A stretch of 64,000 nt of DNA from Liolophura sinensis (lineage: Eukaryota > Mollusca > Polyplacophora > Chitonida > Chitonidae), in the NCBI RefSeq assembly GCF_032854445.1, contig NC_088295.1, positions 30,186,470 through 30,250,469 of the forward strand. The letters are read 5' to 3'. Numbering within the stretch: position 1 is the first letter of the stretch; the number at the start of each line of letters is the position of its first letter. The notes below the pieces were generated by a model. The model was not told the origin of the DNA. It saw only the letters and a program-made list of their open reading frames with translations, and made no database searches. Of this stretch, positions 56,881-64,000 are shown piece after piece. Made by a program: the position numbers and the translations under genes.

Positions 56881-56919
56881 TATAAAAAGGTACACCTGAT
56901 CAAAACATGTTGTCAGACT
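56881..56919 (+). promoter_or_regulatory. Candidate TATA plus initiator
   Basis: TATAAAAAG at 56,881-56,889 and TCAGACT at 56,913-56,919, a good initiator match, with the A 34 bp after the start of the TATA box. They stand just before the ATG at 56,927. The aligned sequence in unit C has neither element intact. Confidence 0.3.
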
Positions 56920-56926
56920 GAACTGG

Positions 56927-57142
56927 ATGGATTTTTGCCGTAACCATGCTTTTGCATCATTATCGACATTTGTCGGGTTGACTGTTAAAATCGCTAGTGA
57001 TGATAATGCAAAGACATGTGATGTCCGTATTAGTGAAGATATATATTGTGATAATCGGATACAATCGGATCTGAGTAACGCATCAAGTGCAATTGTGCCC
57101 CGTCTGGGGTTAACAAATTTCTATTGGAAGGCTAAAACATGA
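56927..57142 (+). CDS. Candidate small secreted peptide, 71 residues (weak)
   Basis: The ATG lies 12 bp after the putative start site and the stop at 57,140. Residues 5-20 (RNHAFASLSTFVGLTV) are moderately hydrophobic and could be a weak signal peptide. The mature part contains TCDVRISEDIYCDN and a serine-rich tail. The middle aligns in phase with the unit C frame. The spacing T-C-x-V through Y-x-C-x-N resembles TCVVFKGKYVCYN in unit A, which could mean a shared domain or be chance. No known family is recognised. Confidence 0.28.
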   Translation: MDFCRNHAFASLSTFVGLTVKIASDDNAKTCDVRISEDIYCDNRIQSDLSNASSAIVPRLGLTNFYWKAKT

Positions 57143-58140
57143 CTTTAAACAGTTTATGCCGACAACGAAACTGTTTCAACCTACAAAACTGTAATGAACA
57201 AAGCGTTTAAATATATTATGCATAGATCCATTTTAACAACCATAATATCACAAAAACATAAGGAAAATGTGTTTGTGAATGACAAACACTTAAGCAGCCC
57301 TTGTTTTCCATTACTCAGTAAAAAGGCATTTTGTTTAATTAATAATCGCAACTGCAAAAGTCATCTTTACTAGCTTGTCGATTATGAACGTGGCATTCAA
57401 ACAATGCTATGAACGGCTAAATATGTGCAGACCAGCTTTGCATGACAAGTTTCCCCATGATCTCTCAAAAACCATTTACGGTATACTCGGAGATTTTTAC
57501 CTTATTCGTCACCTTTAGTGACCTTGACATTTGAAATCATTATGACTTGAATGACACGAATTCCAAGGCTCTATGGCATCAACCAAGACGTAGATTCAAT
57601 AGTGTTAGTACCATACCTTAAACATACTGTATAAAATAGAACACCCTTCAAAACTAAGAATAACTGGGATACCAACTTTAAGTACAACCAATACACTTAA
57701 TTTTCAACCAGCTGACACTAAGGTTGCCCATTTCTTGTGTAACCACTCATGAATGAGACTGTCACAATTAAAAGTCTAAAATATTAAAACAAAAGTGTGT
57801 TACAAAAAGCGTTCTCATCACGATAGACAAAGGCCTCTCTCCCTCTCAAAGAGAATAAGAGTTATCTTGGATAACACTGGATAAGATACCAGTCACCTGC
57901 AACTATGTGACGCATAGAATGAGAAAGGTTTCTGCTGTCGTAAGCCGACGCATTGGTCACCTGCCAGGAGTTGATTACAGCTAAATATACACATGATAAG
58001 GCCCTCCATATGTCACAAGTTGGAAATTTCAGGGGATTTCCAGCCATATTTCACGCTTTATGCTCTACTTGTTAATTTTGGCTTTAGGACCTATGCAACG
58101 ACCGACCTGTTGTGAAATACGGCCTGAAGGGATTTATAAG

Positions 58141-58971
58141 GAAAACACACATCAAAAGGTAAGCAATCGTCGAGTACATAGATCAGTACATTTGTCATTT
58201 AACCAAGGGGAACGCCAAAGATATATTTAGGCTACTCTTGAAAGAATCCGTAAATTAACCATTCGTGATCTACCAGTTACCTACAGGGTGGAAAAGCCTG
58301 CGAATTTACTGATCTATACTTACAAGATTCAGCCTAAATATATTTCACAGCATAACTTGTTTGACAATTGTATAAGAACTTATTTCCTGGTTGTTGTTCA
58401 GCTTATCGTGCTGCCAATACCCGCGAATTTCCATCCTATAATAACGGTGTGACGAGTAAGTAAATTGCCGCACCTGAGGTATTTATTGTTCCAACATGTG
58501 TTATTAATTTGCGTTCTTATTAATTTGCGCAGTGCAAAAGCATAATTATAGTGCGATTGCTGATTACTGTTCATATAGATGGTTGTGACACGAGATTTAA
58601 CAGAACATAGACAAACTACTTCTTTAAGCCAAACGTTTAAAATTCTTCATAATACACTTTGCATACATTACCTTCATTTTTGAGTTTAGATTCAAAATGC
58701 AACCGTCTATGACAAGAAAAAATCAAAACACGGTTAATACTAAGCTATGCATATGATTACAACCATTAAATTTTACAAATCTGGTCTATCATAATCCCTG
58801 CCATATCATTTTGGTTAGTAAATTTGTTTTGTGCTAATTTCAGCTCGTATCTTATGCAGTTAATCTTTTTAGCAAATTTAAAAAACAAAATCGCTACATA
58901 CCGTGAGGATAATGACAAAACACTTGTTAACACTACCGAGGGTCAGGGATGAAGTGCTGAATTCAAGCTAC
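58141..58971. other. No recognisable feature
   Basis: AT-rich sequence; nothing was recognised. Confidence 0.5.
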
Positions 58972-59198
58972 ATTTATTTGTTTAATCGATGTTTACAACC
59001 TCGGGTCTAAATTTAGTCGCATTTAGGAATATTTCACTTACAGAAGGGCGTCCAGAATTATGATGGGGGGAAACCGGACAGAACCTTCCCACGTGCGACT
59101 TGACAGGATTCCGGCATTTGCTGGACTTCATGCTTTGGTGAGAGGCTCCTGATTAATTGTACTGCTCTAGAACTCTAACCACTCGGCAACAGAGGCCC
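58972..59198 (-). mobile_element. SINE (minus), decayed, head and tail present
   Basis: TTTATTTGTTTAATCGATGT marks the 3' tail. The body has GGAATATTTCACTTACAGAA, ATTATGATGGGGGGAAACCG and CTTCCCACGTGCGACTTGAC. The head, read on the minus strand, is GGGGCCTCTGTTGCCGAGTG then GTTAGAGTTC. The stretch between CCGG and ACCTTCCCACG has lost the conserved CCCACGACC segment. Confidence 0.75.
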
Positions 59199-60435
59199 CG
59201 ATTACAAACTACAAGCTTCTCTGTGAGATTAGCTGGAAATCATCTGAAATAGTGGGTTAGAATCCAGCCTCCTTAAGATCGACTGACTCTTTTTCACCAC
59301 GCGATTGTAGTTCTACTGTTGACAGTTTCACATAGGACCTTGAATGCTTGGATTTCGCACCGTAACAGTATAGTCCAAGACCCTGAATCTGTCTCAAATA
59401 TCCGTCAGTTAACATCGACTCTGTATCAATTTAAATAACACTGTTGTTAATTATTTTTGTTTTACTCACCATATTTGTCATATACACGAGAACCAATGGC
59501 TCACTTTAGCAGTACACTCTGAATCTTTTAGTCTGTAGTGCTTATACTAATGGCGGGAGCCCATGTATCTCAGAGCCTAATTTGGTTATGTTTCGCTCAG
59601 TAGTCAGCGTCGAGGACGAGGCTAAGTGCCGATCAGCCATGTGTCAGTAAACAGAGTCTGGGCGGGGTATCATGCATTAGGTCATCATAAATAAATCTAA
59701 ATTTGTGCACCATTTAAAAAAGAGCCAAAACTAATAGTAATGTTGAGGATGACGATAAATCCCAGGCAATCCAAACAACGAACACACCTTTTAAACCATA
59801 AAGACGTTTTTCTGTCAACAACCCCTATCGAAGATTAATCTCTTTTTGGATACATGTAATTCTGACGTCTGCTTTTCCTACAGATATTATTTTCTGTTCA
59901 GACTGGTAGAATGTACGTACACAGCCCTTCCACTATCCTGACAATAAGCTGGCAATTTATCTGTCATTACTACAGTTGTTGAGAACACATCTTCTTCTTG
60001 AAACGGTTAATTGTGCGACCGTCAGACGTCTCTCAAATTCCAAATATTTTTTGGTATATTTTTGTTATACTATCGCCCCATAGACGTTTTTCTTACAGCT
60101 AATGACTCAGTGAGAGAGATGCATAGCCTATTATGTCCCCTTCCCAAACAAGAATCTCACAATGCCTAATGAAACCATTACATTAGATTAAAGGGACATT
60201 TTTGTTTGAGGTTATAATCAGTTTCCAACGGTTAGCTAATGGGATTCACAGACTTGATGTAGAGCCTATGAAATCATATGATTTAACCTATCAGTTTCAT
60301 GTTGAGACCAGTGTTGTCAGGTCAACATGACACAAGCCTGTGTGACTTATGAGCAAACACCGTACTATTAAATTATCTCCACAAAAACATGAAGCAAATC
60401 CAGTCCTTTTTTTACCCTAATTAAATATTGAGTGT
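59199..60435. other. No supported gene
   Basis: A B-box-like GGGTTAGAATCCAGC at 59,252 is isolated and not called. Nothing else was recognised. Confidence 0.45.
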
Positions 60436-60560
60436 CTCTTGCGTCTGTCACGTCAGTTTACGTCACGAACGCTCGACGTGTACATCGTTACGTTTACAGG
60501 CTGTGAACTGCTTTTACGGCGATCGTGAATTCGGTTGATTCTGGTGATTCTGTAACCGTG
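60436..60560. promoter_or_regulatory. CpG-dense patch with clustered CRE-like half-sites
   Basis: CACGTCA, TACGTCACGAACG, TCGACGTGTACATCG and TTACGGCGATCG lie within about 100 bp, with more than ten CpG pairs in otherwise CpG-poor surroundings. ACGTCA half-sites occur twice, about 12 bp apart. This could be a promoter or enhancer. The 61-residue frame that follows (60,525-60,710, GTG start) has no support as a gene. Confidence 0.3.
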
Positions 60561-60710
60561 AAATCAAGATCCGTGAAGGAACAGGTGAATTTTTCTTTGC
60601 GGATAGATCTTAACATTTTTCCCACACCCCTGACAGACCACTTCACTTATTCTCTCAGTGATCGCCAAAAGAGATCACCAAAACGTATCTTCTCAGTCAG
60701 GTGTATTTGA

Positions 60711-62417
60711 GCACGCACCCACCAGTAATGATAACATGTGGATTCTGGCCTGGGAGCAATTAGCCTATTGTATTAGACTAATGTTGTTTAGATTTACAGG
60801 ACAGTTGGCGTTATACAGAAGGTTTTCATAGACCAGCTATTTCATAAGACTGGATGGACAACATCTCATGTATCCAAACGCCTCATTGAGAAAAAAAACA
60901 TATACCTCACCATTCCGCTAGATCGCCATCCAATAAAAAGATACAGTATTGATCAGAATTCATAGTGAAATTATTTTTTTTCCACTTTCATCTGAGTTCA
61001 GCCAAATAATTTTTTCGATACCTTAATTTAATGACAGACAAAACATAACTTTTATTATGACTGTTTGGAGTTTCGTAGACTTCTAAGTGAATGCCAACGT
61101 CATCTTGCTATTTAAGCTAAAATTGCAACGTAGAACTATACGTTAATAAAGTTTTCATTACTGTGCTGACAATTGTATCTGATTACCCCACTGTTCACTG
61201 TGACATATACACGATACATCTCCTGCAAAGAAAATATTGTCAATAAACGGATGTGCGCATGCCAACAAATGAAGAAACATGCGCTTCCTGGCCTAGAAGT
61301 AACTAGCATATTTTAAACTGTTTCTGCATTTTCGCATCTGAAACTATATTGAGCAATGGCCCTTATACGGAAATAATTGACTTTCGACCGGATAGTTATT
61401 ACGTATCAATGGATAAACCGACTGCTACATGAGAAAACCAAAAAAAAAAACGTATACGGCAATATTCCTTAGTATAACCATCTCATCATAGGTATGCGTC
61501 ATATTAACTGTATATTCCATTAATTTACCTGAGACTTAAACACTGCAAATTTTCCGACACGTTTGATAAATGCCATACCGAAGAACACTTTTATCATGAC
61601 TTTTTAGACTCTTTTAGACGTGTTCCATGTGGACGTGCCACCATTCAGTGCCAGGTAAATTAGTTCTTCAATCAAGTATTTTTTAATACTGAGGACAATC
61701 CTGTTTCAATTTTTTTTTCTCACGGTCACTCCTGCCATAGAATAGAAACTGGCGTTCTTGTTTGACGCCATTACCAGATATTTTATTAGGGATATTTGAA
61801 ACTGCCTTCTGGGCTGTTGTTCTCGCTCATTACCATTTTCTATGATTCCTGCAGACGATCCACAATCAGTATTGATTATGAGCCTGTCCTAACATAAGAA
61901 GTCATAACGTTTGATTGACCAAAGTTTGTAACTGAATTAAGTAAAACTTGGTGAAAACTAACCTAAATCCTGTTTTATCAAAATGGTGGTACGTGAAGAG
62001 AATACGACTTACTGGTCATATTGTAACAGCATACATGAGTATAAAATACAAACCTGGCCTTTGACTAGGGTTAGGAAATTCACAGGAGCTTCACTCCAGG
62101 ACGGTTATCAAGTATAGCTCACCATATTTTAATCAGTAAGGCTTCGTGCCGCCTGTCGATTTACAAATCCGTGTTCCTAGATAACAGAGCCCATTACAAT
62201 TCCACTCATTAGAAAAATCTGTCTCTGACCATCATCCATAATTGGCACAAGCTCATGAAAAAAGGGTTTCTGGCATTATACATATGCCATGTTAGCTGGA
62301 CACAGCTGGCGTGTCTGACAGAAAAGAGATCAAATTCGAAAGGAGTCATGTTGAATACCCATATACTGTGAGCAATGCAAAGTTAGTATGAAATTTTGAA
62401 CCCAAAATTTTTTTTTT
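60711..62417. other. No recognisable feature
   Basis: AT-rich with short A and T runs (61,441 and 61,709). Nothing was recognised. Confidence 0.5.
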
Positions 62418-62655
62418 AAATTTATTTATTGAATTACGATAGAGGTCACCATGTGAGTGTCATAAACCGGAGTGCGTAGAGTAAACCACCTACCATTGGC
62501 AAATAACTCACGATCTTTCCCACATGTAGAAGACAAGTGGTCTTCAACAAACTCCTCACACAAACGTCTTCGCCACTTTAATGGTATTAAGGCTTCACAA
62601 GCAGTAAGATCGGGGAAATCTACAAATTTTACACCTAAGTTCGGTTTTGAGCAAC
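62418..62655 (-). mobile_element. SINE (minus), second central-domain family
   Basis: The tail AAATTTATTTATTGAATTAC is at the left. The minus-strand body reads GAGGAGTTTGTTGAAGACCA, CTTGTCTTCTACATGTGGGA, then TTGCCAATGGTAGGTGGTTT and ACTCTACGCACTCCGG. Related fragments lie at 16,430 and 55,268. The tRNA-like head is not seen. Frames on both strands across it are SINE sequence, not genes. Confidence 0.65.
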
Positions 62656-63529
62656 AACCTCCTGTGTGATGAAACAATACGCTACACCATGCCTATTAAA
62701 TGAAGTTTACCATGTGTTTCTATGTATAAAGATTCTGCTCAATAGCGAGACCATTGGTGTTCTATGTTGCTTTACTGTACAGTGAGTGTCGTACAGTGCA
62801 GAAAGGAAGGCAATTTGTCAACTTTTTTCGTAGCTGATTTACTGCCAAATTAAGTTTGCTCAGAGAGTCACGAGGTGAGTTCAAAAAAGACGTCCTATAT
62901 TGCCATCATTGCTACCCAGGATACGCTGATATTTATGTAACAGCGAATTTGATGTAATGTCTGTCAATCGCTGGACATCGTATATACTCTGAAACTTCCG
63001 TATTTTCCACATCATCTGCCTCGTTCAAGAAGACTACTGTGCATTGTCCATTGAAAGCCAAGCACAACGAATGTCGACATTAAAGTCTTCAACGCCATAT
63101 TCGATTGACCTTTGTCTCCTAGCTTCAAACAGACTGGAGCGCCTTGCCCTCTAGAGAAGGGCCTCAGACAGTGTCACACTGTGAAGAACTCAGCTGAAAT
63201 GTTAACCTAAAATCTGGCCCTGTTGCCAGATATACATGTATTCTACAAGATATGAATTATACCTTCTAAACCAAAATAAAAAGAAACTCGGTATATCAAA
63301 TCTCATTATGATGGGCTTACATGTGTGTCACAGTGCATTGATACCTGAACTAGGAAGACATACATATACCTCGCTTTTTATTGTACACTTCATAGGTTAT
63401 AGGATTTCCGCATACTTCCAGTAGACTGTAGTTAATGTGCCACTATTATTTAAGATAAGTTATCAACGGACGAGAGCGAGATACATTCTGCCAGGATACA
63501 AAACCAGTATTAGATTAGTGTTTCCAGAG
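62656..63529. other. No recognisable feature
   Basis: Nothing was recognised. Confidence 0.45.
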
Positions 63530-63645
63530 TCCATGCCAATGCCTAGACCTGTCAACGAAAACCACGGTTCACCACTGATACCAAGTATAAACTACTCGTC
63601 TGGAGAGTCGATGGATTGACTGGGACACATACATTTATAACTTCC
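63530..63645 (+). repeat. Fragment of a third C/D-type unit
   Basis: CTGTCAACGAAAACCACGGT and GTCGATGGATTGACTGGGAC match CTGTCAACACTAACCACAGT and ATCGATGGATTACCTGGGAC at 52,311-52,388. Beyond 63,645 the alignment is lost by eye. Confidence 0.55.
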
Positions 63646-64000
63646 CATTCTACCGGTTTTACCCGATCGTTCATTTCGGCAACTAGTACAGATATGGTGT
63701 ATGTTAAGGCTACACAGCAGAAGTCAAATAAGGCAGTTTATACTGCCTTGGTTTAAGAGTGGTCTAGAGTGAAAGGACAAAAGCCCTGTTAACGTTTACT
63801 GAAAAAGGTACAACTGGGTTGCACCCGAATCGGTAAATTTTCAGCACGTTATGCCTGTTGGTTTTAAAAAAAACCAGTGATTTAACATATATAATTTAAA
63901 CATGACAAGCGTCTTACATTACCAGACTTAATACGTTCCGCTATTTCAGAGGAGAGTGGGATATACTGTACCTGAACATCTTCAGGTCCCATTGATTGTT
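63646..64000. other. No recognisable feature to window end
   Basis: May continue the third C/D-type unit beyond the window. Nothing else was seen. Confidence 0.4.

Larger units (their letters stand above)
55750..58140 (+). repeat. Tandem segmental unit D
   Basis: See unit C for anchors. The left border is soft, with the first clear match at 55,877. It contains the candidate small gene at 56,881-57,142. Confidence 0.8.

Noticed and set aside
59245-59270. B-box-like GGGTTAGAATCCAGC
   Set aside because: Isolated, with no A box or cloverleaf.
62426-62677. Open frames on both strands at the same place
   Set aside because: The sequence is a SINE. Openness on both strands argues against coding.

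Overview
The window looks like AT-rich, intergenic or intronic nuclear DNA from an invertebrate animal, most likely a lophotrochozoan and probably a mollusc. That reading rests on the repeats: many tRNA-headed SINEs ending in a conserved tail (a GGTGTTTTACGCC-type 3' end followed by a TTTA-rich tail) that I recognise from mollusc and other lophotrochozoan genomes, a BEL/Pao retrotransposon, solo LTRs and a Tc1/mariner fragment. There are no operons, Shine-Dalgarno sites, rRNA genes, CRISPR arrays or intact tRNA genes. I found no complete, recognisable host protein-coding gene. Most open frames are short and look like chance.

Layout. 1-1.83 kb: a 36-bp minisatellite and a duplicated flank, split by a 986-bp solo LTR with a perfect 4-bp target duplication; the undisturbed empty site lies 0.2 kb downstream. 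2-18 kb: sparse DNA with SINE remnants and diverged copies of longer repeats that recur, direct or inverted, at 11, 24-27 and 35 kb. 18.4-24.4 kb: a decayed, 5'-truncated BEL/Pao element (gag zinc knuckle, protease, RT, RNase H, integrase, 3' LTR), itself interrupted inside RT by a second solo LTR (19,760-20,506) and a SINE (20,576-20,844). 28.1-29.1 kb: a Tc1/mariner transposase remnant (minus strand) next to the C-terminal tail of a reverse-transcriptase-type ORF (plus strand). 32.0-32.8 kb: a local duplication of about 0.4 kb. 38.47-38.96 kb: a 12-copy, 40-bp satellite.

40.9-50.5 kb: two tandem, strongly diverged copies (A and B) of a unit of about 4.6 kb, each with its own later SINE or LTR insertions. 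52.3-58.1 kb: a second tandem pair (C and D, period about 3.45 kb), with a fragment of a third copy at 63.5 kb. In both pairs a short reading frame with cysteines keeps its frame between the copies. The most interesting hypothesis in the window is therefore that these units carry, or once carried, exons of small secreted or membrane proteins duplicated in tandem. The alternative, an old non-coding repeat family, is not excluded.

How the parts work together: no pathway or operon can be read here. The story is layered: old duplications, then retroelement insertions into them, with target duplications and empty sites that give the order of events.
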